The notes under the pieces: generated by a model
Told to the model about the DNA's origin: nothing
Seen by the model: only the letters and a program-made list of their open reading frames with translations
Databases searched by the model: none
Program-made: the position numbers and the translations under genes
Shown here: positions 24,839 to 34,476 of the stretch, piece by piece
Position numbering within the stretch: the stretch's first letter is position 1
How the letters are laid out: the number at the start of each line of letters is the position of its first letter
DNA from: Lachnospiraceae bacterium UBA1201
Lineage (GTDB): Bacteria; Bacillota; Clostridia; Lachnospirales; Lachnospiraceae
DNA length: 64,000 nt
Assembly (NCBI GenBank): GCA_002309675.1
Contig: DBXX01000016.1
Span: forward strand, 7,376 to 71,375
Direction: 5' to 3'

Positions 24839-27280
24839 TTATGCTTTTTTCTTGAATGATAATCCGTTTTCATCTGCCGAAATGATGACCTTATCGCCCT
24901 TTTTGATAGTGCTTTCCAGGATCTCCTCGGCCAGTTTATCCTCCAGACTCGTCTGGATGGTCCGACGCAGCGGACGTGCGCCGTATTTCTCATCATACCC
25001 GTGCTCGACCAGCCAGTTTTTCGCTTTTTCGTCGATGTTGAGTGTGATGTTCATCTGCTCTTTTACGCGTCCTGTGATCTCTGAGAGCATCACATCAGCG
25101 ATCTCGATCATCTGATCACGCCCCAGTGAATGGAACACGATCTGCTCATCGATACGGTTCAGGAATTCCGGTTTGAACATCTGCTTCACTTCGTCCATCA
25201 CGCGGGTCTTCATGTACTCGTAATCCGCTTTCGCGTCTGACGATGCTCCGAAACCGAGGCGCTTTGGCGAAACGATGTTCGCTGCTCCGCAGTTGGAAGT
25301 CATGATCAGCACGGTATTGCGGAAATCGACCCGGCGTCCCTGGGAGTCCGTGATCTGTCCGTCGTCCAACACCTGAAGCAGGATGTTGAATACGTCCGGA
25401 TGTGCCTTCTCGATCTCGTCAAACAAGATGACCGAATAGGGGTTCCGGCGAACCTTCTCCGAGAGCTGGCCGCCCTCTTCGTAGCCAACGTATCCGGGCG
25501 GAGAACCTACGAGTTTACTTACGCTGTGTTTCTCCATGTACTCCGTCATGTCGACGCGAATGAGAGCATTTTCCGTTCCGAATATCGCTTCGGCGAGTGC
25601 TTTCGAAAGCTCGGTCTTACCGACACCGGTCGGTCCCAAAAACAGGAAGGAACCGGTCGGACGCTTCGGGTTCTTCAGACCCACACGACCACGGCGGATC
25701 GCACGTGATACGGCGGAAACCGCCTCATCCTGGCCAATGACCCTCTTATGCAAAATCTCCTCGAGTTTCTTCAGGCGCTGCGTCTCACCCTCTTCGAGTG
25801 TACGTACCGGGATCTTCGTCCATCCCGAAACGACGTCGGCGATCTCTTCCGCGCCGACCGTCAACTCGCGGTTTTCCTTCTGCTGCTCCCACTTCTTCAG
25901 AAGCGCTTCGATCTTCTCCTGCTTCTTCTGTTGTTTCTTATGGATCTCTCCGGCTTTTTCGTAGTTCTCGGATTTGATATATTCTTCTTTGGTTTTGTTG
26001 AGTTCCTCCATCTCCTCTTCCAGCTTCTTCACCTCTTCCGGCGGATTAAATGCCGAAAGACGCAGTTTGGAGGCTGCTTCGTCCATGAGGTCAATTGCCT
26101 TATCCGGGAGGAAACGATCGTTGATATATCGGATGGAAAGCTTTACTGCAGCCTGCAGCGCTTCATCCGTAATGGTCACTTTATGGTGCGCCTCGTATGC
26201 GGGACGCAGACCCTTCAGGATCTCGATGCTCTCCGCTTCGTTCGGTTCGTCGACCATGACCGGCTGGAAACGACGTTCGAGCGCCGCATCCTTCTCGATG
26301 TGTTTACGGTACTCATCGATCGTGGTCGCGCCGATGATCTGGATCTCGCCGCGTGCCAGACTGGGTTTCAGGATGTTGGATGCATCCAGCGCACCTTCTG
26401 CACCGCCGGCTCCGATGATCGTATGAATCTCGTCGATGAACAGAAGTACGTTCTTATCCAGGCGAACTTCATCGATCAGGTTCTTGATCCTCTCTTCGAA
26501 CTCACCGCGGTATTTCGATCCCGCAACCATGCCGGACAGATCCAGCATGACCAGTCGTTTATCCGCGATGCTGTCCGGAACATTACCGTCCGCGATCCGC
26601 TGTGCCAGTCCCTCGATAACGGCGGTCTTTCCGACACCGGGCTCACCGATCAGGCACGGGTTATTCTTCGTTCTGCGGCTCAAAATCTGGATGATACGAC
26701 CGATCTCGGTCTCTCTTCCGATGACTGGGTCGATCTCGTCTTTTGCGGCCAATGCGGTCAGATCCCGTGAGTATTTATTCAGCGTCGGTGTCTTTCCTTT
26801 TGCTGCGCGCATGTGATCGATCTCATCGCGAACTTCGTTGCGGTCCGCTCCCATCGCCTGGAAGATATCGACGTACATACGGCGGATGTCCACCTTCAGC
26901 GTATTCAGAATCTTACGGGCAGCGCAGTCATTTTCCCGAAGGATCGCGATCAGGATATGCTCGGTACCTACGAGCTGGCTCTGCATACGCATAGATTCCT
27001 TAGCTGCCTGCTCCAGGATAAGCCGCGCGCGCGGTGTGTAACCGCCGGCATCCGCGATCATGGCCGAGCTGACCGGCGAGATGACCTCCTCGATCAGATG
27101 GCTCACCTTCTCAGCGGTGACGCCGTACTTTCTGAGTATCTCGCCGGCGATCGAATCATCCTCGATCAGGATACCCAGCAGGAAATGCTCAGAACCTATA
27201 TAACTGTGGCCGAAACGCGCTGCAGCCTTCTGTGCCTCTTCGAGCACGGCCTGCGCTTTTCTGGTATATCGTTCAAACAC
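24839..27280 (-). CDS. clpC: ATP-dependent Clp protease ATPase subunit ClpC
   Basis: 813 residues. I chose the GTG at 27278-27280: it follows GAGAGG at nine bases and gives the standard opening [13 protein letters not shown]. Two N-domain repeats (1-140), first AAA module with Walker A GEPGVGKT, a UVR/M-domain near residues 405-470, and a second AAA module with GPTGVGKT. It unfolds arginine-phosphorylated and other substrates for ClpP in the cytoplasm. Encoded after mcsB, the kinase that marks its substrates. Confidence 0.96.
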   Translation of the reverse strand: MFERYTRKAQAVLEEAQKAAARFGHSYIGSEHFLLGILIEDDSIAGEILRKYGVTAEKVSHLIEEVISPVSSAMIADAGGYTPRARLILEQAAKESMRMQSQLVGTEHILIAILRENDCAARKILNTLKVDIRRMYVDIFQAMGADRNEVRDEIDHMRAAKGKTPTLNKYSRDLTALAAKDEIDPVIGRETEIGRIIQILSRRTKNNPCLIGEPGVGKTAVIEGLAQRIADGNVPDSIADKRLVMLDLSGMVAGSKYRGEFEERIKNLIDEVRLDKNVLLFIDEIHTIIGAGGAEGALDASNILKPSLARGEIQIIGATTIDEYRKHIEKDAALERRFQPVMVDEPNEAESIEILKGLRPAYEAHHKVTITDEALQAAVKLSIRYINDRFLPDKAIDLMDEAASKLRLSAFNPPEEVKKLEEEMEELNKTKEEYIKSENYEKAGEIHKKQQKKQEKIEALLKKWEQQKENRELTVGAEEIADVVSGWTKIPVRTLEEGETQRLKKLEEILHKRVIGQDEAVSAVSRAIRRGRVGLKNPKRPTGSFLFLGPTGVGKTELSKALAEAIFGTENALIRVDMTEYMEKHSVSKLVGSPPGYVGYEEGGQLSEKVRRNPYSVILFDEIEKAHPDVFNILLQVLDDGQITDSQGRRVDFRNTVLIMTSNCGAANIVSPKRLGFGASSDAKADYEYMKTRVMDEVKQMFKPEFLNRIDEQIVFHSLGRDQMIEIADVMLSEITGRVKEQMNITLNIDEKAKNWLVEHGYDEKYGARPLRRTIQTSLEDKLAEEILESTIKKGDKVIISADENGLSFKKKA

Positions 27281-27321
27281 GTTGGTTTTCCTCTCTTTCA
27301 AACATTGCCGACAGGCATCTG

Positions 27322-28359
27322 TCAGCCGACGATCTCGGGCAATGCAGACCGCAGATATTCTGCGCGGAGCACGTTCAGCTCGTTCTCGTCTAATTCCTTC
27401 TGATAGTGTACACGCAGATTATCCGGCGACACCATCAACATCAGTTTATACAGGCTGAGGGGCTTCGAAAAGTTTACCTTGCCTGCCGAAGCCGCGATGC
27501 GGATACGGGACAGATTCAGAAGCGCCTCGTCGTACCGCATGTAGCGGGCATATTTCAGGATACCGTAGGAGCGGTAGACTTCATCGTCGTTCTGCAGGCT
27601 GAAACGCTGCGCACGAATGTTGCGCACACGGCGTTCCGACCCGGCGAGCTGCATGCCCACCTTCGTCAGCACCGACATGATCTCCGACTCACTCTGGCCC
27701 AGGGTCTTCTGGTTGTAGATCACATACAGGCCGCTCGGATTCTTATCTTCGTAAACGAACGCATCGCGGATGGCAACGCCGTAGCGTCCCAGCTCCGAAG
27801 TGATCGTACGGAACCTCTGGCTCGAAGCCAGGAGAGGCAGATGCAGCACGAGATACGCACGCATGCCGGTTCCGACGTTCGTCGGGAATGCGGTCATATA
27901 ACCATATTTATCATCGAAAGCGTAATTATAGGTTTCATTGATCGCGTCATCCAGGCGATCCGCCTTCGCGAATGCCTCACGCAGGTGAAGACCGCTCTCA
28001 CTCACCTGCAGTCGCAGATGGTCGTCACAGTTAAAAAGCACGCTGTAACTTTCGTCTTCCGAAACCGTCAGAGCGATATCCTCGGTCTCCCGCAGCGAAG
28101 TCTTCGTGAGCACGCTACGCTCCAGAAGAGCGCTCTTCTGCACAGCATCCATTTCCGACAGATGCAGGCTGTGGTTTTCCACGCCACCTGCCGACAGGAT
28201 GCCGGACACATGGTTCATCAGCTCGGTCCCCAGTTTCTTACGCTGGTCGGACGGCAACTTCTCGGGGAACATCTTCCCCTGTATATTTCTGCGCAGGCGA
28301 ATGCGGCTTCCGACGATCACATCCTGCTCCGCGCCGATACCTTCATACCATTTTTCCAT
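27322..28359 (-). CDS. mcsB: Protein arginine kinase McsB
   Basis: 345 residues, full length, with the phosphagen kinase fold: early RIRLRRNIQGKMFP, the nucleotide loop SVLFNCDDHLRLQ, and GTGMRAYLVLHLP. McsB phosphorylates arginines on damaged proteins, marking them for ClpCP. It starts two bases after the mcsA stop, with GGGGAG as site, and is 42 bases before clpC. Confidence 0.95.
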   Translation of the reverse strand: MEKWYEGIGAEQDVIVGSRIRLRRNIQGKMFPEKLPSDQRKKLGTELMNHVSGILSAGGVENHSLHLSEMDAVQKSALLERSVLTKTSLRETEDIALTVSEDESYSVLFNCDDHLRLQVSESGLHLREAFAKADRLDDAINETYNYAFDDKYGYMTAFPTNVGTGMRAYLVLHLPLLASSQRFRTITSELGRYGVAIRDAFVYEDKNPSGLYVIYNQKTLGQSESEIMSVLTKVGMQLAGSERRVRNIRAQRFSLQNDDEVYRSYGILKYARYMRYDEALLNLSRIRIAASAGKVNFSKPLSLYKLMLMVSPDNLRVHYQKELDENELNVLRAEYLRSALPEIVG

Positions 28360-28361
28360 GG

Positions 28362-28892
28362 TTATTTCTCCCCGCTTAATGCTTTGATCTCATCCCTGAA
28401 CACAACTGCCTGCTCGTAGTCTTCTGCGGCCAATGCTTCCTGGAGCCGTACGCGCAGTCTCGCGATCTTCTCCTCGGCCGTCAGCTCTTCGATCTTCTCC
28501 GCCGGCTGCGTCTTCTTACCCTGCAGTTTCGGATGCTTACCGGTATGGACGTCGCTACCCTGCAGTTTGTGGATATTCGCGTCGATCAGTGGTCCGAAGA
28601 TGTGATAGCAATCTTCGCAGCCAAAGCGACTGCAGTCGACAAACTCCCGGTAAGAGGTCTTACATGTCGGGCAGAAAATGCCTGCATACTCATCCTCTTC
28701 ATCCGCGTCGTTCTCTGCGACCATGCCGAGAATACCGGATAAAAGCTGTCCGAAAGGAAGCTCTCCTTCCGGGGGAAGCAGATCCATCTCAGCGGCGCAC
28801 TGACTGCAGTAGTAATGTTCGGTTCTTTTATTTCCATCCACCTCGGTGACCACTACGGTCGCCTCGCGGGACTTACATTTTTCACATATCAT
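28362..28892 (-). CDS. mcsA: McsA, activator of the McsB arginine kinase
   Basis: 176 residues. Three or four CxxC pairs (CEKCKS, YYCSQC, FCPTC, GCEDC) bind metal, and a UVR motif sits at the C-terminus (LRVRLQEALAAEDYEQAVVFRDEIKAL). McsA activates and stabilises McsB and links the operon to metal or redox stress. First gene of the operon; the usual ctsR is absent immediately upstream. Confidence 0.94.
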   Translation of the reverse strand: MICEKCKSREATVVVTEVDGNKRTEHYYCSQCAAEMDLLPPEGELPFGQLLSGILGMVAENDADEEDEYAGIFCPTCKTSYREFVDCSRFGCEDCYHIFGPLIDANIHKLQGSDVHTGKHPKLQGKKTQPAEKIEELTAEEKIARLRVRLQEALAAEDYEQAVVFRDEIKALSGEK

Positions 28893-28939
28893 AGGTCGTA
28901 CTCCTTTGGAGTGATCGGGGCATAAATTGCCTCATTTAT

Positions 28940-28968
28940 AGTATACCCCATTCATGGTCAATTTTCAA
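28940..28968 (-). promoter_or_regulatory. Promoter of the mcsA-mcsB-clpC operon
   Basis: TTGAAA (28963-28968) and TATACT (28940-28945) with a 17-base spacer. I looked for the CtsR heptad repeat (GGTCAAA pairs) around it and did not see one. Confidence 0.75.
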
Positions 28969-28984
28969 TGGAATAAAGTGTGAA

Positions 28985-29029
28985 AAAACGATGAAAACGG
29001 GCGGAACGATCATTCGGATCGGTCCGCCC
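28985..29029 (-). terminator. Rho-independent terminator of the cohesin-like gene
   Basis: GGGCGGACCGATC pairs with GATCGTTCCGCCC on the minus strand with one mismatch, followed by GTTTTCATCGTTTTTT. Confidence 0.85.
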
Positions 29030-29073
29030 TGTACATTTCGTTTTATTGGATTTCACACAACGGCGAAACGTTA

Positions 29074-31428
29074 TCAGAACTCGATAAACTCGAAGTCATC
29101 ATCGTTTGCTTCGTCATTGCCCGAACCTTTTCCGGCCTTTTCGTCAGCCGAATTCATATCCAAATCATAAAGGCCCTTCTTATCGGACACGGCATTCAAC
29201 TTCATGCCGGCTGCCTTCGCCTTCTCAGCTGCAGCATCGGCCGCCTTCTTTGCTTCAGCCGCCTTCTGCGCTGCCTCTTTCGCCCTCGCTTCTTTCTCGG
29301 CTACTTCCTTCGCTGCCGCCTCTTTCGCTGCTGCAGCCTTCTGTGCCGCTTCCTTTGCCTTTGCTTCCTTCTCAGCCTGGCGTGCCGCATAAGCTGCAGC
29401 TACCTGCTGTTTGATAGCCTCGTCAACGGTCTGGCCGGATTTCGGCGCATTTTTCTCTGCGTCTACGGAAGCCATCTTATTGCGGAAAGCCTCTGCCTGC
29501 TTAGCAGGGATCACCGGCTCCGGCTTAACGTATTCGTCGTCGTCATCATCGTCGGTGTCGTCGTTACCGCCGTTGTCGTCGCCGCCGTCATCATCGCCGC
29601 CGTCATCATCGCCGCCATCGTCATCGCCGTCATCGCCATCGCCGTCATCGCTGAAATCGTAACGGGCATACAGCGAACGAAGCTTCCATGCAAGGATGAT
29701 CGCCAGAATCAGGACGATGAACAGCACTACCAGTACGATGTACAGAAGGATACTCTGCTGTTTCCGTTTTTCTACCAGTGAATTATAGTCGTCGATATCC
29801 TTACGGTTCTTCGCCTGGAGAGATGAAAGCTCGTCTTTTAATTTTTTGATCTCGGAAGCTGCACCGGGGTCTTCCTGCGTCTCCGGCTGTGAAGGGTTCG
29901 GCTCGGTGTTTCCCTGCTCGGGAACCGCATCCTTCGTATACCGAACGAAGGTTCCGATCTTGGTATCGAAACGATACCAGCCGACACTACCGTCTTCTGC
30001 CATAGCGTAAACGAGGAATACACCGTCGTCTACATTGCCGGACAATGACCATGCATTGATGGTCGGGCCGCCTTCATTGACACGAAGCGTCACCTGACGC
30101 TTGCCTTCGGTAATGTCCGATGCGCCGATGTTGAGCAATACATAAACACCGCCGGTCGGGTTTACCGGATAGTACGGATAGAAGGAGTCATTTTCCGGGT
30201 TGTATACATAGAAATCTTTGGTTTCACCGTCTTTCGATGCAAGGCAGTATAAAACCATATCCTTCTGGGACTTAGCTACGTCAACATCCGTTCCCTTATA
30301 AGAGATCGTCGAACGGGTAAAGCCTGTCGGCATCGCCTCATCGAGCCAGTCAGACTTGATCACCTTCGGGCCTGACCCGTCGAAGATATTTGAAACTTCA
30401 ACATCTTCTCCGCTTGAAGGGGGAAGTGTTTCTTCGGGATCGGACTCCTTCGTGGTGTCTTCCTCGGAAGGATCCGTTTCGGATGTATTTGTCTCCGTGG
30501 GCTTCTCGGTAGGCTTTTCGGTAGGCTTCTCCGTAGGAGCTTCGGTCGGAGGCGTTACGATCACCTCTCCGTTTCTCGTCTTACGATTTACGTCGATGGT
30601 GTATTCTTTCTTCGTTCCGTTCTGAGCGGTTACTTCGATGGTAATGGTGTTCTTACCGACTACTAGATAACCGTTTCCTTTGATGACGAGCGTCGCGTTC
30701 GGATCCTCGGTCGTAGCGCCGACATTCATCAAGGTGACATTGTTATCTACGTCTGTCGCCGTATAGGACGTACGATCCGGGGAAAATGCTTCGTTGATCG
30801 ATGCGGGAGCGATCGCCAGCGAACTCAGGTTCGCATTGCCCGAAAGGTTCGGTTGCGTAGGCGGATCCGGGATCGGATCTGTCGGGGCATCCGTGATCGG
30901 CTCGGTCGGAGCATCTGTAATCGGCTCGGTCGGAGCATCTGTCGGAGGCTCGGTCGGCTTTTCCAATACATGGATGATCACACTGGGGATAGCCAGTGCC
31001 GCATAATCACGGCCCTCATACGGAACCGCGTACTTGAAACCGTATCCGGTTCCTTCCGGATCCATGATATTTGCGTGAATTTCCGCATCACCCGCTTTTA
31101 AAGCAGTAAATGAAAATGTTTTGCTGTACGATTTGATATCCACCTCGGGATCTTCGAGTACCAGGAACGAACCGGTGGTATTCCCGCCTTCTGCTGCAAT
31201 AACGCCGCTATTCGAAAAGGCGATCGCATAATCTGCGAGAAGGTATCCCGGAACGTTATCGTTAAGTACTACACTCAACGTTACGGTAAATGTGTCGCCG
31301 ACGGTAACCTCGGTTGCGCTGGCTGTAATCGAGGAAACACCGTCATCTGCGCTTACCGTCTTCGCAGGCAACAGACAACAAGTCAGGATCATAGCAAGCA
31401 CGATCAAACCGGCTAATTTCTTTTTCAT
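29074..31428 (-). CDS. Membrane-anchored surface protein with cohesin-like and cadherin-like domains and a long cytoplasmic tail
   Basis: 784 residues. Signal peptide (1-27); cohesin-like beta-sandwich (about 31-154, opening ITASATEVTVGDTFTVTLSV); Pro/Thr stalk (155-192); cadherin-like beta-sandwich (PF12733-type, about 198-283, ending KEYTIDVNRK); TEKP stalk (295-312); a further external domain (345-500); coiled coil (525-558); membrane helix (560-582). Inside lie an Asp/Gly tract (593-631) and an Ala/Lys-rich helix (672-740). Cohesins bind dockerins, and the gene just upstream encodes a dockerin-like protein. Pairing is inferred. Confidence 0.8.
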   Translation of the reverse strand: MKKKLAGLIVLAMILTCCLLPAKTVSADDGVSSITASATEVTVGDTFTVTLSVVLNDNVPGYLLADYAIAFSNSGVIAAEGGNTTGSFLVLEDPEVDIKSYSKTFSFTALKAGDAEIHANIMDPEGTGYGFKYAVPYEGRDYAALAIPSVIIHVLEKPTEPPTDAPTEPITDAPTEPITDAPTDPIPDPPTQPNLSGNANLSSLAIAPASINEAFSPDRTSYTATDVDNNVTLMNVGATTEDPNATLVIKGNGYLVVGKNTITIEVTAQNGTKKEYTIDVNRKTRNGEVIVTPPTEAPTEKPTEKPTEKPTETNTSETDPSEEDTTKESDPEETLPPSSGEDVEVSNIFDGSGPKVIKSDWLDEAMPTGFTRSTISYKGTDVDVAKSQKDMVLYCLASKDGETKDFYVYNPENDSFYPYYPVNPTGGVYVLLNIGASDITEGKRQVTLRVNEGGPTINAWSLSGNVDDGVFLVYAMAEDGSVGWYRFDTKIGTFVRYTKDAVPEQGNTEPNPSQPETQEDPGAASEIKKLKDELSSLQAKNRKDIDDYNSLVEKRKQQSILLYIVLVVLFIVLILAIILAWKLRSLYARYDFSDDGDGDDGDDDGGDDDGGDDDGGDDNGGNDDTDDDDDDEYVKPEPVIPAKQAEAFRNKMASVDAEKNAPKSGQTVDEAIKQQVAAAYAARQAEKEAKAKEAAQKAAAAKEAAAKEVAEKEARAKEAAQKAAEAKKAADAAAEKAKAAGMKLNAVSDKKGLYDLDMNSADEKAGKGSGNDEANDDDFEFIEF
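29577..29645 (-). repeat. Asp/Gly codon tandem repeat
   Basis: The unit gccgccgtcatcatc recurs several times, encoding GGDDD. It lies just inside the membrane helix of the cohesin-like protein and could vary in copy number. Confidence 0.75.
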
Positions 31429-31486
31429 TTTGATTGCTCCATTCCGCTCGCACGATGCGAACTTTTTTCTTTATATTTCCTAATTG

Positions 31487-33565
31487 TCAATTATCTTCTT
31501 CGGTTTCCCCGACATTCTCCGGGGAGGTTTCCTCCGACGTCTCCGGCTCCTCACGGAATACATGCACCTCATAATCAAAGGTCGTTCCGTTACCGGCTGT
31601 CACGCGGATCGTAAATACATTCTCGCCGTAAGAGAGTTCTTTCTTTCCTGCTCCTTCGACCGACGCTTCTTTCTTACCGCGTCCGCCGGATGCTGCATTT
31701 TCGATCACATTCGCGATCGCTTTAGCATCAAACGTGATGCTTCTGACGTTTTCGTCAACGTAGACATCATAGCGGAAAATGCTGCGGTCAAACTCAGGTT
31801 CTAACCGCGGAAGCGTAGGCTCAGGTTCGGTCTCGGGTTCGCTCTCAACCTCCGATGTAGTATCTTCGGAAGATCCCCCGATCGTTTCCTCCGTCTCAGG
31901 ATACTCCGTCGTCGGCTCGATCGTCTCTATCTCTTCGATCGAAAGCATCTGCAGGTACGCATTCGGGTTTCCGTCGATCTCCGGCTTCGGTGCGGGCGTC
32001 TCCGGCATGTTCTCGAAGACGGGAATGTAGAAAATGTAGCCATTGTCCATACATCCCAGTTCCGTGTAAGCCTTCGCCGTGCGTACTGCCTCGTTACGCG
32101 CCGCCAGCAGGTTTTGCATATACTGATGACGATACAGGGCATAGGCGCCGTTCTTGATGACGTTGAACTTCTGCAGGTATAAAGTGAACTGACCGGCCGC
32201 GATGTATTTCTGTACGATCCTCTCGGCACCGCCGCGTATCGCATTTACCGGGCTGTCCCATCCGTTTTCCTTCGCATACGTCAGACCGTTTTCTATGATC
32301 TCCGTATCCGTAACACCGGAAGCTCCGAAATTGAAATAGTTATAATATCCTTCAAAGCCTTCGTATTTCCCGCTGATCAGGGCACTCTTTCCTTCGGTCC
32401 CCTGCTCCTGGCGGAGCCGTACTGCCAGCATATAAGGGCTGATTCCGTACTCTTCGGCCAATGTGACGATGCACTCCGCATAGGTCTGCCCGTCGGCGCC
32501 GTATAAAGCGAACGCCTTCGTCGACTTCTGCTCGGTATCATTTACCCGGCGCTGTGTCAGCGGGTAGTATCCGTACGCCGCACGTTTCACGTAGAGTCGG
32601 TCCATGTGATCGATGTCGCCGTCCCGATCGGTGTCTGCCGCAAATAGGTACGGTTCTTCCAACGGATAATAGTTCAGGAAATGACGCTTAAAGTACAGAT
32701 AATCGAGCTTCGTATGCTGTCCGTCGCCGTTCGTGTCACCGTAGATCAGGCACGTATAGGTCGCATGCGCTGGTTCTACATAGTCCTCCGGGAGCTCTTC
32801 GGCATCCCACAGCAACTCTCCATCCGATACCGTGACCAGATCTCCGGTACAGATCCGTGCTCCGTCTTCCTTCGCACTGTGATCTGCATTCCATATCCGG
32901 ATGGTCTTACCGGGCTCGCAGGCGATCAGCTTCAAAAAGTCTTCTTTCTTCGTATCCGGCTCGATTCCGGTAACAAAGCCTTCCTGAATAAGCAGTGTCG
33001 GCTTCACAACATAGGTGTGTGCCATGAAACCGCCGGAAAGGATCTTTTCGACACCGTCCAGTGTCTGCACCATCGGGTTCGATGCCAGATATTCGAACTG
33101 GAAGATCTCCTCCGAATTCAGGAAATTACGCGGATCCATATAGTAGGCGATCGCTTCCCGCGAAGCCTGGACCCAGTTTGGAGCACTCATGATAACGAAC
33201 GCATTCTGATCGAAATCGAAGGTGATATTTCCGTCGACCGGATCCGTCGCATGGAAGGAAGTCGGATAATTCACCGTGTTCGGCGTCAGGTTGATGCGAT
33301 AGCCGGACTCTCCGTCGAGAGCCTCGTCCCAGGAAAGCCCCGTCTGATACGGCAGAAATGCCCAGTTCGGATGCTCTTGGTGAAGTTCTGTCAGTTTTTC
33401 ATAGTAACTTTCCGGAAAGCCCAACTGGTTCAGCAGCAGTTCGTACGCCGGGTCTTTCTCTGCAAATACATCAAAAAAACCCGCATGAAAGAAACCCCCG
33501 CAGATGAAAGCGAGGGAGAACAGCAGGATCATTATAATGCTGCAAATTCTCTTCCTTCGTTTCAA
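31487..33565 (-). CDS. Dockerin-like, glucosaminidase-domain surface protein
   Basis: 692 residues from a TTG at 33563-33565, chosen because AAGGAG sits seven bases before it and the protein then opens MKRRKRICSIIM; an ATG start at 33601 is the alternative. A signal or anchor helix (to about 34), an N-terminal region with ELHQEHPNWAFLPYQTGL known from clostridial glucosaminidases, then a dockerin-like pair (about 273-335) with calcium loops DTNGDGQHTKLD and DTDRDGDIDHMD, then a glucosaminidase-like domain (about 360-530) for cutting peptidoglycan, a Glu/Thr linker, and a C-terminal cadherin-like sandwich. Confidence 0.8.
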   Translation of the reverse strand: MKRRKRICSIIMILLFSLAFICGGFFHAGFFDVFAEKDPAYELLLNQLGFPESYYEKLTELHQEHPNWAFLPYQTGLSWDEALDGESGYRINLTPNTVNYPTSFHATDPVDGNITFDFDQNAFVIMSAPNWVQASREAIAYYMDPRNFLNSEEIFQFEYLASNPMVQTLDGVEKILSGGFMAHTYVVKPTLLIQEGFVTGIEPDTKKEDFLKLIACEPGKTIRIWNADHSAKEDGARICTGDLVTVSDGELLWDAEELPEDYVEPAHATYTCLIYGDTNGDGQHTKLDYLYFKRHFLNYYPLEEPYLFAADTDRDGDIDHMDRLYVKRAAYGYYPLTQRRVNDTEQKSTKAFALYGADGQTYAECIVTLAEEYGISPYMLAVRLRQEQGTEGKSALISGKYEGFEGYYNYFNFGASGVTDTEIIENGLTYAKENGWDSPVNAIRGGAERIVQKYIAAGQFTLYLQKFNVIKNGAYALYRHQYMQNLLAARNEAVRTAKAYTELGCMDNGYIFYIPVFENMPETPAPKPEIDGNPNAYLQMLSIEEIETIEPTTEYPETEETIGGSSEDTTSEVESEPETEPEPTLPRLEPEFDRSIFRYDVYVDENVRSITFDAKAIANVIENAASGGRGKKEASVEGAGKKELSYGENVFTIRVTAGNGTTFDYEVHVFREEPETSEETSPENVGETEEDN

Positions 33566-33670
33566 AGCCTTGCTCCTTAAAGGTAAGTCGAATGCTTGCA
33601 TAAGGCATTCCGATGAAGTACCGATGTAAGTATACTATTCTTTACGGTATTTGTCAAGAAATCCGACCAT

Positions 33671-33702
33671 GGAAAATGCCCCTGCACGGGGCAGGGGCAC
33701 CG
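33671..33702 (-). terminator. Terminator of the rubrerythrin gene
   Basis: GCCCCTGC pairs with GCAGGGGC around a short loop on the minus strand and is followed by ATTTTCC. The T run is short. Confidence 0.65.
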
Positions 33703-33722
33703 ATAGGATCTATGCGATTTTA

Positions 33723-34265
33723 TCAGTAATTATCAGCGGAGATCTCGAAGAAACTCTGCGGATGCGCGCAGGTCGGGCATACCTCGGGCGCCTTCTCCCC
33801 GACCACGATGTGGCCGCAGTTTCTGCACTCCCAAACCTTCACTGTACTCTTAGCAAATACCTGTGCGGTCTCGATGTTCTTAAGCAACGCACGATAACGC
33901 TCCTCGTGGCGCTTCTCGATAGCTGCTACCAGGCGGAATCTTTCAGCCAGCTCGGTAAAGCCTTCTGCTTCTGCCGTCTTTGCGAACTCTTCGTACATGT
34001 CGGTCCACTCGTAGTTCTCACCGTCTGCGGCCGCATTCAGGTTCTCTGCGGTGTCGCCGATGCCGTTCAGCTCCTTAAACCATAATTTTGCGTGCTCTTT
34101 TTCATTGTCCGCTGTCTTCAGAAACAGATCCGCGATCTGCTCGAAGCCTTCTTTCTTTGCTTTCGAAGCAAAATATGTGTACTTGTTTCTCGCCATGGAT
34201 TCGCCGGCAAATGCGGCTTCCAGGTTCTTCTCGGTCTGCGTTCCCGCGTACTTATTCTGTGCCAT
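33723..34265 (-). CDS. Rubrerythrin
   Basis: 180 residues from the ATG at 34265 (AAAGGAG at seven bases; an ATG two codons earlier is too close to the site). A four-helix ferritin-like diiron domain (1-135) carries the EKEH and EKRH ligand motifs, and a C-terminal rubredoxin-like domain has CRNCG and CPTCAHP. It reduces hydrogen peroxide using NADH-derived electrons, protecting anaerobes from oxygen stress. Monocistronic with its own promoter. Confidence 0.94.
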   Translation of the reverse strand: MAQNKYAGTQTEKNLEAAFAGESMARNKYTYFASKAKKEGFEQIADLFLKTADNEKEHAKLWFKELNGIGDTAENLNAAADGENYEWTDMYEEFAKTAEAEGFTELAERFRLVAAIEKRHEERYRALLKNIETAQVFAKSTVKVWECRNCGHIVVGEKAPEVCPTCAHPQSFFEISADNY

Positions 34266-34337
34266 GATCATTCTCCTTTGCTGTAAGGGGGACCCCCGTT
34301 CTTATTTTCGTCCGTTTCTTCCGGACCGGTTATTTTG

Positions 34338-34366
34338 ATTATATCACACTATACCCCATCGGTCAA
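34338..34366 (-). promoter_or_regulatory. Promoter of the rubrerythrin gene
   Basis: TTGACC (34361-34366) and TATAAT (34338-34343), 17-base spacer, 73 bases before the start. Confidence 0.85.
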
Positions 34367-34398
34367 AAGGATTTTCTCTACAATTCTCCCATTTTACG

Positions 34399-34426
34399 TT
34401 GTATTTTTAGAGAAACGTGGTAAACT
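34399..34426 (+). promoter_or_regulatory. Probable promoter of the sodium-dependent transporter gene
   Basis: TTGTAT (34399-34404) and TAAACT (34421-34426) with a 16-base spacer on the plus strand, divergent from the rubrerythrin promoter. Confidence 0.5.
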
Positions 34427-34476
34427 AGAAGGTAATGAACTTATACAACACTGAAGGTGTGGAAAGTGAGGTTATT

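Noticed and set aside
25748..26770. Plus-strand frame of 340 codons within clpC
   Set aside because: Complete overlap with a highly conserved gene in the other direction; composition is a shadow and no known motif appears.
29577..29645. Repeated 15-base units considered as a CRISPR array
   Set aside because: Repeats are in-frame Asp/Gly codons without unique spacers.
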